DNA of 45,763 nucleotides from Bacteroidales bacterium UBA1309 (lineage in GTDB: Bacteria > Bacteroidota > Bacteroidia > Bacteroidales > Dysgonomonadaceae), in contig DBTT01000006.1 of assembly GCA_002307185.1 (NCBI GenBank), forward strand, positions 10,095 through 55,857, read 5' to 3'. Positions 34,803 through 43,741 of this stretch are shown one piece after another (position 1 is the stretch's first letter; each line of letters opens with the position of its first letter). A program made the position numbers and the translations under genes. The notes beneath the pieces are model-generated. The model searched no databases. It was not told the DNA's origin and saw only the letters and a program-made list of their open reading frames with translations.

Positions 34803-34924
34803 ACGTTATTTTTTTACAGAAATAACTATTTGTTCTTCTTTTTTCGCTGTCTATCAATAGAAAAAATTGATAATGAATTAGCTGTCCTTGGAGGCTTAGT
34901 GATTAACGGATTACCGGAAAAAGG

Positions 34925-35503
34925 TCAAAACTTTTTTAGCTCCCTGTAAAGTCGTTGGATCGGTAATCCCATCACGTTGAAATAGGAGCCAGACATGTTT
35001 TCTACGGCAATGTATCCGATCCATTCCTGGACTCCATAAGCTCCAGCCTTGTCCAGCGGATGGTAGTGTGACACATAGTAATCGATTTCTTCCTCCGAGA
35101 GTGTGGCGAAACTGACTTCGGTGGTGGCGGCAAATGTCGCTTGCTTGGTTAAGGTGGTGATGCAAACGCCGGTGATGACAAGGTGTTTTTTGCCAGACAA
35201 TTCCGAGAGCATTCGTTTGGCATCTTCATCGTCGATCGGTTTTCCATACACGTTTCCGTCCAGAAGTACGACCGTATCGGCGGTGATTACCAATGAATCC
35301 TTTTTCATCAGGCTTCGATATGCTTCCGCCTTTTGCTGGGCAATGTATTTTGGTATTTCCTCGCCTTCAAGTTGGTCTGGATACGATTCGTCGATGTCAG
35401 GAAGCAGCAAAATGCGGTAATCGATGTCCAAGCCCGACAGAAGTTCCTTGCGCCGGGGTGATTGGGATGCCAGAATAATATCGTAATGCTTGAGAAAATC
35501 CAT
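34925..35503 (-). CDS. maf: Maf family nucleoside triphosphate pyrophosphatase
   Basis: House-cleaning enzyme that hydrolyses dTTP/UTP or modified NTPs to the monophosphate. It has 192 residues. The N-terminal ILASQSPRRKELLSGLDI (residues 10-27) is the family signature; VITADTVVLLDGNVYGKP near residue 72 carries the catalytic Asp. DKAGAYGVQEWIGYIAVENM and GSYFNVMGLPIQRLYREL close the fold. It starts 3 bases after kdsA stops, so the pair forms an operon. The QEWI-type segment is as in YhdE-like members. Confidence 0.93.
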   Translation of the reverse strand: MDFLKHYDIILASQSPRRKELLSGLDIDYRILLLPDIDESYPDQLEGEEIPKYIAQQKAEAYRSLMKKDSLVITADTVVLLDGNVYGKPIDDEDAKRMLSELSGKKHLVITGVCITTLTKQATFAATTEVSFATLSEEEIDYYVSHYHPLDKAGAYGVQEWIGYIAVENMSGSYFNVMGLPIQRLYRELKKF

Positions 35504-35506
35504 ATT

Positions 35507-36301
35507 CTATAAGGCCTGTTTGATGCGGATCAATTTCTTCAACAATCCTTCCAGTTGCTCTAGTGGTAACATGTTTGCTCCATCAGAAAGTGCTTCGGCC
35601 GGGTTGGGATGAGTTTCGAGGAACAAGCCGTCCACATTGGTCGCAATTCCGGCTTTACACATCGTTTCGATCAATTGAGGTTGTCCACCAGTCACGCCCG
35701 TCGATTGATTTGGTTTTTGGAGGCAGTGCGTGGCATCCAAAATGACAGGGAATCCGAATTCTTGCATTTGCGGGATGGCACGGAAGTCCACCACCAAATC
35801 GGAATAACCAAAGGAAACGCCTCTTTCGGTAAGCATCACGTTCGGATTGCCCGCATCCACCACCTTTTGAGCCGCAAATTGAATGGCTTGTGGCGAGAGG
35901 AATTGCCCTTTTTTGATGTTCACGATTTTGCCCGTTTTTGCAGCTGCAATAAGCAATTCTGTTTGACGGCACAGGAATGCGGGTATTTGCAATACGTCCA
36001 CGTATTCGGCAGCCATGGCGGCTTCGTCCGATTCGTGAATGTCAGTCACCACCGGAATGCCAAATGTGTCGCGTACTTTTTTCAGGATTCTCAAGGCTTT
36101 TTCGTCCCCGATTCCCGAATATGAATCGATCCTCGAACGGTTCGCCTTGCGGTAAGATCCCTTGAAAATATAGGGAATATTGAGGTCAGTTGTTATTTTT
36201 ACAATTTTCTCCGCGATGTCGAGTGCCATTTTTTCACCCTCAATGAGGCAGGGACCCGCCATCAGGAAGAAATTTTCGTTCTTAAAGTCGTTTATTGTCA
36301 T
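35507..36301 (-). CDS. kdsA: 3-deoxy-8-phosphooctulonate synthase (Kdo8P synthase)
   Basis: Condenses PEP with arabinose-5-phosphate to make Kdo8P for the lipopolysaccharide inner core, in the cytoplasm. It has 264 residues from MTINDFKNENFF; an upstream in-frame ATG would add 11 residues not expected. MAGPCLIEGE, FKGSYRKANRSRIDSYSG and VTDIHESDEAAMAAEYVDVL form the active-site loops. TERGVSFGYSDLVVDFRAIP and DATHCLQKPNQSTGVTGGQP are conserved. HPNPAEALSDGANMLPL ends the barrel. Together with the acyltransferase at 7.5 kb, it indicates an outer membrane with LPS. Confidence 0.95.
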   Translation of the reverse strand: MTINDFKNENFFLMAGPCLIEGEKMALDIAEKIVKITTDLNIPYIFKGSYRKANRSRIDSYSGIGDEKALRILKKVRDTFGIPVVTDIHESDEAAMAAEYVDVLQIPAFLCRQTELLIAAAKTGKIVNIKKGQFLSPQAIQFAAQKVVDAGNPNVMLTERGVSFGYSDLVVDFRAIPQMQEFGFPVILDATHCLQKPNQSTGVTGGQPQLIETMCKAGIATNVDGLFLETHPNPAEALSDGANMLPLEQLEGLLKKLIRIKQAL

Positions 36302-36358
36302 CGTTGAATGTTTTTTTTGTGAATAAGTAAACACGCAAACAAGAGATTAGTTGCACGG

Positions 36359-37534
36359 TCACAAGTTCACTTGTTTATCCGCATATTTTTTTCCTGCAAA
36401 GATATCGTACTTTCTTAATTCGCATGGCAAAGATCCGTTGATGAACGGAAATTTTTTGCTTGGTTTTAGTCCGATTTTGTCAAAGCATTCTTTTTTGTAA
36501 CTCAAAATCCAAGCCGTGTAACCCGTGAAGACGTGCTTCAACCGTTCGCCAATCATGGAGTAGAGGTTGTCGAGGCTTTCGGGTTTCAGGCGTTCTCCAT
36601 AGGGCGGGTTTGCGATAAGCAATCCGGTTTCAAATGGAGCTTTTTCGTAGGACTGCATGTCTTTCACTTCCACTTGAATCATGTTTGCCAAACCAGCATT
36701 TTTGATGTTGGCTTTGGATATGGCTACGGCTTTGTGGTCGATGTCGGAACCGATTATCTGGTGCGCGAATTCCCGCTCCGCAGAGTCGTCGTTGAATATT
36801 TCTTCCAAGAGTTCTGAATCGAAATTTTCCCATTTTTCAAAAGCGAAGGATTTTCGATAGACTCCTGGCGCAATGTTTTTGGCAATCAACGCCGCCTCAA
36901 TCAGAAAAGTGCCGGAGCCACACATCGGGTCAATAAAGTCTGAATCGCCTTTCCAGCCTGTTTTGAGGATGATGCCGGCTGCTAAAACTTCGTTGAGGGG
37001 AGCTTCCGTCTGTTCCATTCGGTAGCCCCGTTTGTGGAGCGATTCGCCCGAACTGTCGAACGAAAGCGTGCACGTTTCTTCCGACACGTGGAAATTAATC
37101 AATAAATCGGGATTTTCAATATCCACATTAGGGCGTTGTCCCGTTTTTGCCAAGAAATAATCTGCAATCGCATCTTTCACCCGATAGGCCACAAACTTAG
37201 AATGGGTGAAATAATTTGAAAAAGTGACGGCGTCTATGGCAAATGTTTTTTCCACCGAAAGGTGTTCCGCCCAATTCATGGCTTTCACCTTTTTGTAGAT
37301 ATCATCCGTTGTCCGTGCTTTGAATTGATAGACTGGACGGAGGATCCTCAATGCCGTCCGGCACTGAAAATTGGCCCGGTAAAGCAATTCGAGGTTTCCT
37401 TCGAACGAAACCATTCGATTGCCTATCTGCAAATTGTTTGCACCAAGTCCGACCAATTCTTCGGCAAGCACTTCTTCAAGTCCCGCCATCGTCTTGGCCA
37501 CCATTTTTAAATTCCTGTTTCTGCTGCTATTCAT
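36359..37534 (-). CDS. THUMP-domain class I RNA methyltransferase (RlmL-like)
   Basis: AdoMet-dependent RNA N2-guanine methyltransferase of the RlmL/YcbY N-terminal type, 391 residues. The THUMP region spans residues 50-170 (CRTALRILRPVYQFKARTTD). FIDPMCGSGTFLIEAALIAK near residue 205 binds AdoMet, and LLIANPPYGERLKPE near residue 306 is the NPPY catalytic motif. SYKKECFDKIGLKPSKKFPF precedes the C-terminus. The likely target is 23S rRNA G2445. The first ATG overlaps the upstream TPR gene by 8 bases; an ATG 10 codons later (MVAKTMAGLEEVL) with an AGGA upstream is an equally good start. Confidence 0.9.
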   Translation of the reverse strand: MNSSRNRNLKMVAKTMAGLEEVLAEELVGLGANNLQIGNRMVSFEGNLELLYRANFQCRTALRILRPVYQFKARTTDDIYKKVKAMNWAEHLSVEKTFAIDAVTFSNYFTHSKFVAYRVKDAIADYFLAKTGQRPNVDIENPDLLINFHVSEETCTLSFDSSGESLHKRGYRMEQTEAPLNEVLAAGIILKTGWKGDSDFIDPMCGSGTFLIEAALIAKNIAPGVYRKSFAFEKWENFDSELLEEIFNDDSAEREFAHQIIGSDIDHKAVAISKANIKNAGLANMIQVEVKDMQSYEKAPFETGLLIANPPYGERLKPESLDNLYSMIGERLKHVFTGYTAWILSYKKECFDKIGLKPSKKFPFINGSLPCELRKYDIFAGKKYADKQVNL

Positions 37535-38273
37535 TTATTTGGGTGGTATTTTGTTCTGAATTATTCAATTTGCGCTCCATTTCGGCAATTGAACTTACGA
37601 TGAGATGACGCAACTCCGAATCGCTTTGCTCGTGGAGGCTTAAGCTCATTTGGTAGTCGCCCAACGCTTTTTTCCATTCGCCCAACTCCATAAAGGTGTT
37701 TGCTCGGTTAAAATATTCAATATCTGTGGGTTCGAGCAAGATCGCGTGGTTGAGGTCGGACAAAGCCTTGTCGTACTCTTTCCGGTGCATGTACATCCAG
37801 CCGCGGTTGTTGTAGATGTTCGGATTGCGAGAATCCAACAATTCGGCTTGGTCGAAATCCTCGATGGCCTTTTCGTATTCTCCGATTTCGCCATAAAGCG
37901 AACCCCGGTTGAGGTATGTTTGGGTATGGCTTGGCTCCACCGCCAACACTTGGGAGCAAGCTTTGATAGCCTCTTTCTGCCTATTGGCTTTGAATAAGAC
38001 GGAAGCTTTGTGTTGGTATATTTTTGAAAGGAGCAAATCACGGCCGTTGGGATTTTTGGTGTAACCTTTTTCGTGCTTGACTCTTTCTTCGGTTTGGTTC
38101 AGAAAACGGAGTTTACTATCGATATTTGTCATTTTATCCAATGCCGCCTTGATGTCGATGGAAAATTTGCCGGTTGACATTTGCGTTTTCCTTTTAAGCT
38201 TTAGCGAATAGATATACATTGCAATTAATGCGATGAAAATCAAGGCAAATAGGATAAAAAAGCCGAATGCCAT
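37527..38273 (-). CDS. Membrane-anchored TPR protein
   Basis: 248-residue protein with one N-terminal helix (FGFFILFALIFIALIAMYIY, residues 3-22) and a C-terminal domain of about four TPR units: AIKACSQVLAVEPSHTQTYL, LYGEIGEYEKAIEDFDQAEL, MYMHRKEYDKALSDLNHAI and TFMELGEWKKALGDYQMSL. TPR arrays mediate protein-protein contact; partner unknown. The start at MAFGFFILF places the helix at the N-terminus; an in-frame extension upstream is possible. Overlaps the methyltransferase gene by 8 bases, implying cotranscription. Confidence 0.82.
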   Translation of the reverse strand: MAFGFFILFALIFIALIAMYIYSLKLKRKTQMSTGKFSIDIKAALDKMTNIDSKLRFLNQTEERVKHEKGYTKNPNGRDLLLSKIYQHKASVLFKANRQKEAIKACSQVLAVEPSHTQTYLNRGSLYGEIGEYEKAIEDFDQAELLDSRNPNIYNNRGWMYMHRKEYDKALSDLNHAILLEPTDIEYFNRANTFMELGEWKKALGDYQMSLSLHEQSDSELRHLIVSSIAEMERKLNNSEQNTTQINE

Positions 38274-38517
38274 AAAATTGATTTTTACCAAAACGAAACA
38301 CAACATAGCTAATCTTTTTGTTTTGAATGGCAAAGGTAGTCAAAAACCGAACATAATATTCCAATAGGCACATTCTAATGTACACAATCGTTTTATGCAT
38401 ACCCAATTTGAGTATTTCAGGACGAGAGAAATATGAACTATTACACGCAGGCTATTGTTTTAACAAGTGAATGCTCTATTGGAGTGTTGCTGAAATTATT
38501 AAAAACTACTCTTCATT

Positions 38518-39192
38518 ATGAAAAAAGCATGGATTTATCCATTAACAGCTATTCTTTTACTATCAGTGGACAGTGTCAAAGCTCAGAATGTAGCTGAGTT
38601 TGGTGTCAAGGGCGGAGTTTCTCTATCTAATTTTGGAGGAAACAAGCTAGAAGATCTAGATAACAAGAATGCGAATCTGGGATTTATCGCTGGTATCACT
38701 CTTGATTTACCCATTGCGAGCAACTTTTACCTTTTCACAGGATTTGAATATGTGACAAAAGGTGCTAAATATAAATCTGAGTCTGGTTCGGGGAGCGCTT
38801 CCTTGAAATTTACCCCTACTTACCTGCAAGTACCATTGCATTTGGGGATAAAACTTCCCATTACGGAAAGCACCAAGGTTGTCTTGGGCGTTGGGCCATA
38901 TGTCGCTTATGGAATCGGAGGTAAAGTTAAAGGTGAAGGTTCTGTGGGAACTATCACTTACGACGACAAAACCGATTTCTTTGGAGATAATTCCTTTGCC
39001 AAACGATTTGACCTCGGAGCAGGAATTAATGCCGGTCTTGAATTTGGAAAGTTGTCGTTTTCCCTGGGATATGATTTAGGTTTCCTAAACATATTGAACA
39101 AGGACAATGATAATTTAGATGAACAATTTGATGATAGCAGCCCGAGTTTGAGAAACCAATCTGCCTATTTGACCCTCGGAGTTAGGTTTTAA
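38518..39192 (+). CDS. PorT-family outer membrane beta-barrel protein
   Basis: 224-residue secreted barrel of the type often annotated as outer membrane protein beta-barrel domain. The signal peptide (KKAWIYPLTAILLLSVDSVK, then AQ) is followed by EFGVKGGVSLSNFGG and paired strands such as FIAGITLDLPIASNFYLFTG, LQVPLHLGIKLPITESTKVV and VVLGVGPYVAYGIGGKVKGE. It ends with the strand SAYLTLGVRF, aromatic terminus as required for outer-membrane insertion. Role unknown; the family is abundant in this phylum. Its transcript ends at the terminator at 39215. Confidence 0.88.
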   Translation: MKKAWIYPLTAILLLSVDSVKAQNVAEFGVKGGVSLSNFGGNKLEDLDNKNANLGFIAGITLDLPIASNFYLFTGFEYVTKGAKYKSESGSGSASLKFTPTYLQVPLHLGIKLPITESTKVVLGVGPYVAYGIGGKVKGEGSVGTITYDDKTDFFGDNSFAKRFDLGAGINAGLEFGKLSFSLGYDLGFLNILNKDNDNLDEQFDDSSPSLRNQSAYLTLGVRF

Positions 39193-39214
39193 AACAAGTT
39201 GTTTGCAAAAACTT

Positions 39215-39246
39215 AAAACAAGTCCGGCTTTTACCGGACTTGTTTT
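39215..39246. terminator. Bidirectional terminator between PorT-family and receptor genes
   Basis: Perfect 13-bp inverted repeat, AAAACAAGTCCGG/CCGGACTTGTTTT, with a six-base loop, between convergent genes and flanked by A and T runs. Confidence 0.88.
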
Positions 39247-39305
39247 CTTTATAAGAAAACGATCTTGTTATTGTCGAGAACGAAATTCTCTTGATTCCAT
39301 TTTTC

Positions 39306-41756
39306 TTAATTTCCTCCCCCCTTCATGTCGTCGTTACTGATACCCCTGGTTGTCTCTTTTATCCCTACTTTCATCTCTCCAATGCGGAAAGAGATAGAAA
39401 TGCCATAACGTCTTTGAGTGTATTGGTAATGGTTTTCGGAATAGAATGTTGACGTCTCTGTGGTGTTTTTATAATCGCTGTTTTGGGTGAATGGCATGTT
39501 GGCATACATCCGCACAGACAAGCGATCGCCCTTTAAAAAATTCCTGCTTAGGTTGAAGTTATATTGAAAGTAGCTGCTCCCTTTCCCTTGCGAGCTGATC
39601 CACGGAGAATTGTAATTGACGTTGGCTCCCAACTTTATCTTCAAGGGCGCCGTGTAATTTATGTCGCCATACACGTTGCTTGATACTCCACTGTTCTTTT
39701 CAATGGTTGTTCCCCTTCTTTCATAATAAACATAACTCAATCCGCCGTTTGACGAAAAGCGAAATTGTGTATTCGGAGTCCACGATAAGTTCAACCAACT
39801 TCCAAACCTTCTTTCCTTTCCGATGTTTTCGTAAGTGGTATAGGTGACGTTGTTTTTCAACTCCGTTATGTCATTGATCGAGTTGCTCGAGAAGCTATAA
39901 TTGAGATTGATTCCGATATATACTTTTTTGATGTTTCCATCATAGCCCAAGCCAAAATTGTGGTATTTCTCGGCTTTTAGGTTTGGATTTCCTATCTGCA
40001 CATACAGCGTGTCGGTGGAACTGTTGTAGGGGTTGAGGTACCAAATGCCGGGACGATACATTCCCATCCGGTAATTTGTCCGGAGGGTTTGGGTCTCCGT
40101 CAATTTATAAGAAATCGAAGCCGAAGGGACAAGGCTCAGATACGAATTTTCGAAATCTTGTGCCTTTTTTTCCGGGTATTCAACCGACTGTTTCGTGTTT
40201 TCGAGCCGTAGCCCTCCTCTGAAGGACCATTTTTTGCCTAAAGTGTAGCGGTAACTCAAGTAGGCAGACAGCACGTCTTGCTCGTTGCGAAATTTATTGT
40301 TGCTCGTGCTGTCTGCTTTATTGCTTGAAGATGGATATTGAATGGTGTAAAATGAATTGCTTTTGTTGATCCGGGCAGAATATTTCAAGCCGGTTTCTAT
40401 CACGTGTACTTTTTTGATTGGGGTGGTGTAATCAGCTTGAAGGGTGTGTGTCAAACCATTTTGATCGGAATTGCTTTCGCTGTCATAACCGGCATAATTC
40501 AGTATGTTTTCTATTCCTGATTTGGAATAGTTGTTTCTTGGCTGCGAGCTAAATTGATAAGATAGCGTCAAAACGCGGTCTTTATTTTTTGCTGAAGTCT
40601 GCTGGTAATTCACATTCAGATTGATGTATTTGCTGTCATAAGTTTCTGTACTGTTGCTTTTATACTCAAATTGGGCCACATTTGCTTCATTTGACATGGT
40701 GGTTTTGTTGGAAGAATTATAGTCTCCATTATACCCATTCCATGAACTGCTGACGCTAAGCAAACGCAAGGTGTCGATCTCGTAGTTGAGGCGAAGACTT
40801 CCATAGTCGCTGTTCCCACTGTTGGTGCTGGTACCCGAACTATTCATATATTTGTTGTCGCTGTTGCTATATGCTTCCCGAAAAGAGCTTGATTGGGAAT
40901 CGGGACGTTTGTTGACATTTCGACTTACCGAAGCATTAACGCCCAATTTCCCATACTTGATCTGTGTGCTGATCCCCGTGTTATAGCCGCCAAAGTGATC
41001 TGCGCCTGCGTTCAGATTGACGACGTATCCTCCAAGTTTAGAGTTTTTCTGGGTCACAATGTTTATTAGCCCGTCCAACCCGTCAGATTCGTATTTTGCA
41101 CCAGGGTCAGTGATAACTTGTATCTCTTTTATGGTATTCGCTTGGGTTGCCTTCATCATGTTTTTGAGATCGTCTGCCGTCATGCTAGTCTCCTTGCCGT
41201 CCATGAGGATTTTAAATTTGGTGCCGCCCTTCAGTTTGATGTTTTCATCGTTGTCCACCGAAAGCATTGGCACCTTTTTTATCATTTCAATCAGTGTGCT
41301 TGTTTTGGAATCGGGATCATTGTCCATATTGTACGAAAAACGATCTATTTCTGTTTTGATAAGAGGTTTGGCCGCCACGATCTCCACTTCGGCCAATTGA
41401 TTCGTTTTTTCGGTCAGCAGTATTTTGCCAAAATCCTTTTCGGTGTTGCCTGTTAGCTCCACGTTCAGTTTTTTGATAGATTTTCCTGCCGATGCAAAGG
41501 ATAGAATGTACTTTTCGGGATAGGGTAGCTGGAATTTGAATTTTCCGTTTTCATCGCTTGCAAAGGTTTTGTAGAAAACAGTTGGGCTGCTTTGTTTTAC
41601 TACATTGATTGTGGAATACGGTAGGGTTTCGTTGGTGAGAGAGTCTCTTATGCTCCCTGTTAATGTGGCTGAATTTTCGGTCTTGCTTTTTGTTTGTGAA
41701 TAACAAAGGTTGGTCATCCACAGCAAGATTACCAACAGGAGTATACTGTTTCTCAT
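39306..41756 (-). CDS. TonB-dependent receptor-like outer membrane protein
   Basis: 816-residue outer-membrane protein. The signal peptide (MRNSILLLVILLWMTNLCYS) is followed by a carboxypeptidase-regulatory-like domain (residues 30-115: TLTGSIRDSLTNETLPYSTI). The plug region follows: KTSTLIEMIKKVPMLSVDND, KFKILMDGKETSM, then IKEIQVITDPGAKYESDGLD. The rest is a large beta-barrel of the outer-membrane-beta-barrel family (PF14905 type). It has no TonB box clear by eye and no SusD partner, so it is not a SusCD system; related proteins are often regulated by stress or metals. Terminus GISISFRIGEMKVGIKETTR is followed by a short polar tail, unusual for a barrel end. Confidence 0.88.
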   Translation of the reverse strand: MRNSILLLVILLWMTNLCYSQTKSKTENSATLTGSIRDSLTNETLPYSTINVVKQSSPTVFYKTFASDENGKFKFQLPYPEKYILSFASAGKSIKKLNVELTGNTEKDFGKILLTEKTNQLAEVEIVAAKPLIKTEIDRFSYNMDNDPDSKTSTLIEMIKKVPMLSVDNDENIKLKGGTKFKILMDGKETSMTADDLKNMMKATQANTIKEIQVITDPGAKYESDGLDGLINIVTQKNSKLGGYVVNLNAGADHFGGYNTGISTQIKYGKLGVNASVSRNVNKRPDSQSSSFREAYSNSDNKYMNSSGTSTNSGNSDYGSLRLNYEIDTLRLLSVSSSWNGYNGDYNSSNKTTMSNEANVAQFEYKSNSTETYDSKYINLNVNYQQTSAKNKDRVLTLSYQFSSQPRNNYSKSGIENILNYAGYDSESNSDQNGLTHTLQADYTTPIKKVHVIETGLKYSARINKSNSFYTIQYPSSSNKADSTSNNKFRNEQDVLSAYLSYRYTLGKKWSFRGGLRLENTKQSVEYPEKKAQDFENSYLSLVPSASISYKLTETQTLRTNYRMGMYRPGIWYLNPYNSSTDTLYVQIGNPNLKAEKYHNFGLGYDGNIKKVYIGINLNYSFSSNSINDITELKNNVTYTTYENIGKERRFGSWLNLSWTPNTQFRFSSNGGLSYVYYERRGTTIEKNSGVSSNVYGDINYTAPLKIKLGANVNYNSPWISSQGKGSSYFQYNFNLSRNFLKGDRLSVRMYANMPFTQNSDYKNTTETSTFYSENHYQYTQRRYGISISFRIGEMKVGIKETTRGISNDDMKGGGN

Positions 41757-42105
41757 AAACCTTATTTTTAATGATTATTAGATTTGCTTTATTTTTGCCG
41801 ATAAATTTAAGTGAATATTGTCATTTTAATTATTGTTTTTCAAACAGATGTTGTGTTATTATGTTTTTTTATGATATTGTACTGTGCGAATGAGGGAAAT
41901 GAGTCTTGAAACCAATTACCACATTTTCAAAGAACGCTTTTTGCTGTCTGCAAGATCGTCCGCATCTCATGCCGGGGACTATGCCCGTCCTCCCCGACAC
42001 AAGACGGGCATCTCCCCCAAGGGGAGATTTGGACCCATCGCCAAATCTGGAACATTACCGAAATCGAGTTTATGGCTATCTGCAGGGGATACAATCACAA
42101 TACCA
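41757..42105. other. Promoter region and eroded toxin DNA
   Basis: The right part of this region, on the minus strand, begins with LQIAINSI-like codons (42064-42084, 20 of 21 bases as at 43206-43226) and then drifts into unrelated sequence containing two hairpins (41981-42028). It is a scar of a polymorphic-toxin fragment. The left part (41757-41880) is AT-rich and should hold the promoter of the receptor gene. Small plus-strand frames here are not credible. Confidence 0.5.
41981..42028. repeat. Two adjacent perfect hairpins
   Basis: ATGCCCGTC/GACGGGCAT with a 13-base loop, then ATCTCCCC/GGGGAGAT with a 3-base loop, sharing the AT at 42010-42011. GC-rich for this region, palindromic and non-coding, like REP-type elements, and located at the broken end of the toxin array. 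Confidence 0.65.
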
Positions 42106-42816
42106 TTATTTCATCTCATACAAAATTACGTTGGTTTTCTCCCTTTCTTTCAATCTCTTAATTTCCCTCTCAAAAGGATTCTTTCCTTTTGGGAAGTATT
42201 GATAAACTGAGTCAATGGGAACATTCGATTTTTTGTCCACCCTAAATCGGTTAGGAGTTTTCTGCAAATATTTCACCTTCATGAATTTATCCACATTCGT
42301 CGCACTAACATATCTTATCTTGTATGTGTGCTTTTCATAGTTTGCGTAGAAGTAACCAACGAGATAATGGCCTCTACGCTGTTCTACGTTTTCTGATATA
42401 TAGATTACGGTTTCGATACCGTGCTTTTCAATTTCTCTATTGTAATGGCTGTGGTTTACAATAGCATAAACAGGTAAACATATAAACATTGTTATTGCAA
42501 AAAGAATAGTTATTAACTTCACAAATCGAACATACAAGATTTGCCATTTTTTACGATTTGATTCCTCTATATTATTTTTCAAATAATCTTGACATGTTAT
42601 CAATGTAACTAAAAATATAGCAGCGAATAGAAAAATAAATACTATTTGCTTGCCAAATAATTGGTCAATAAGTACGATAAAAACACCACCATTCTTATAG
42701 CCTGGTTCATTCAACCCTTCTACGTCGTAATTTGATAATAAAGTATAGGTTGTAAAAACCAAGATGGTCAAAATCAGCAAATCCCATTTCCACTCATTCT
42801 TATTATTTTTTCCCAT
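42106..42816 (-). CDS. Paralogous membrane protein 1, candidate immunity protein
   Basis: 236-residue protein of unrecognised family. Three hydrophobic segments: WDLLILTILVFTTYTLL, GGVFIVLIDQLFGKQIVFIFLF and FVKLITILFAITMFICLPVY, followed by a soluble domain of about 110 residues ending in VPIDSVYQYFPKGKNPFERE, LKEREKTNVI. It is a paralogue of the genes at 43729 and (truncated) 43279, which share the layout and the terminal motif. It starts 3 bases after the end of a toxin C-terminal fragment, the normal position of an immunity gene. A membrane immunity protein would suit a pore-forming or membrane-crossing toxin. No domain recognised; immunity role inferred. Confidence 0.75.
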   Translation of the reverse strand: MGKNNKNEWKWDLLILTILVFTTYTLLSNYDVEGLNEPGYKNGGVFIVLIDQLFGKQIVFIFLFAAIFLVTLITCQDYLKNNIEESNRKKWQILYVRFVKLITILFAITMFICLPVYAIVNHSHYNREIEKHGIETVIYISENVEQRRGHYLVGYFYANYEKHTYKIRYVSATNVDKFMKVKYLQKTPNRFRVDKKSNVPIDSVYQYFPKGKNPFEREIKRLKEREKTNVILYEMK

Positions 42817-42819
42817 ATA

Positions 42820-43259
42820 TTACTCTTTTGGATTTAGTAATTTATAAACCAATTGAACTTCCGTATCTGTCAACAAAGTCTGTGCAATGGAGTATATGGT
42901 GTCATTAGTTATTCCCCATATCTTTAATTTTGCAATGGTAACTGTAGGATAGTTTCTGAATTTTTGTGCAAGTATTGTTGCATATTTGCCTGTTTTCGGA
43001 AAAACTCTATTATTTATAATTGTGCAAAGTGCCCCAATTCCACATTGCATAATTGCATCTTCCTTCTTATCTTCAATCATAAACTTCCGTATGCAATCCA
43101 ATGAAACTCCCATTGCACTATTCTCCACCAACGAATTCACCCCGCTCCATACTGCATCGCCAAAGCTGGAAGCCTTCACGGCTTCATCCAGGGAATTGGC
43201 ACCTATCGAATTTATGGCTATCTGCAAGGCATAATCGAAAGTGGCGGTGACGGCTATCT
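42820..43259 (-). pseudogene. Polymorphic toxin C-terminal fragment
   Basis: Open frame of about 145 codons, beginning right after an in-frame TAG, with no ATG (a TTG at 43227 could start translation). The first part, TATFDYALQIAINSIGANSL, VKASSFGDAVWSGVNSL, resembles the pre-toxin linkers of Rhs-type proteins. Next come about 90 residues (CIRKFMIEDKKEDAIMQ, CGIGALCTIINNRVF, KYATILAQKFRNYPTVTIAK) of unknown toxin type. It ends with QTLLTDTEVQLVYKLL, the tail shared with two other remnants in this locus. The large N-terminal part of the toxin is missing. Confidence 0.7.
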
Positions 43260-43278
43260 AAAAATCAATAGAATGCAA

Positions 43279-43644
43279 TTAGTTTGTATTTTTTATTAGT
43301 AAATATAATGGTATAAGGAGAAATAATGAAATTACAACCACTAAATAGAGTACTCTTACACATCTCACATAAATAATTTGTTTTTCCAATAGCTTTTCTT
43401 TTTTCTGTAATAGATATTCACGATAAGCATTTAATGACAGTATTACTATAAACAAAATGAGTACTAGATACAACCGTTCTTTACCAAATGCAACCTGTAT
43501 TAATCTAAATATTGCGCCATTCATTCGGTTATGAGCACCACCGCTAAATGGCGAATTACCTACAATATCAAAGTTCATATACAATCCTACTATCATTATG
43601 AGGGCTATAAAAGTACCAATAACATTCCATCTCCAGTTATTCAT
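43279..43644 (-). pseudogene. Truncated membrane immunity paralogue 2
   Basis: 121 residues with the same membrane layout as its neighbours (WRWNVIGTFIALIMIVGLYM, LYLVLILFIVILSLNAYREY, LYLVVVISLFLLIPLYLLIK). The paralogues continue for another 110 residues after the PVYALIKLHNYR position; this one stops there with KNTN. The break coincides with the junction to the toxin fragment at 43259, so its 3' half was probably lost by recombination. It directly follows another toxin tail at 43649. It may still be expressed as a short membrane protein. Confidence 0.7.
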
Positions 43645-43648
43645 AATT

Positions 43649-43741
43649 TTATTTCTTTTCTAATTCTTTGAGTACTTTTTCTATTGTCTGTAATTCAAGA
43701 TTGGTAAGTATCGTTCGACTAAAGTTAACTATAGATTTATC
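43649..43741 (-). pseudogene. Toxin C-terminal tail remnant A
   Basis: About 30 codons reading NFSRTILTNLELQTIEKVLK, then ELEKK and a stop four bases before the ATG of the truncated immunity gene. The TILTNxEL pattern matches tails at 42820 and 44423. Only the last turn of the toxin survives; upstream it runs into the end of another immunity gene. Confidence 0.65.

Noticed and set aside
41884..42210. Plus-strand frames between the receptor and the immunity array
   Set aside because: They run over hairpins and the antisense of the membrane protein; no protein-like features.
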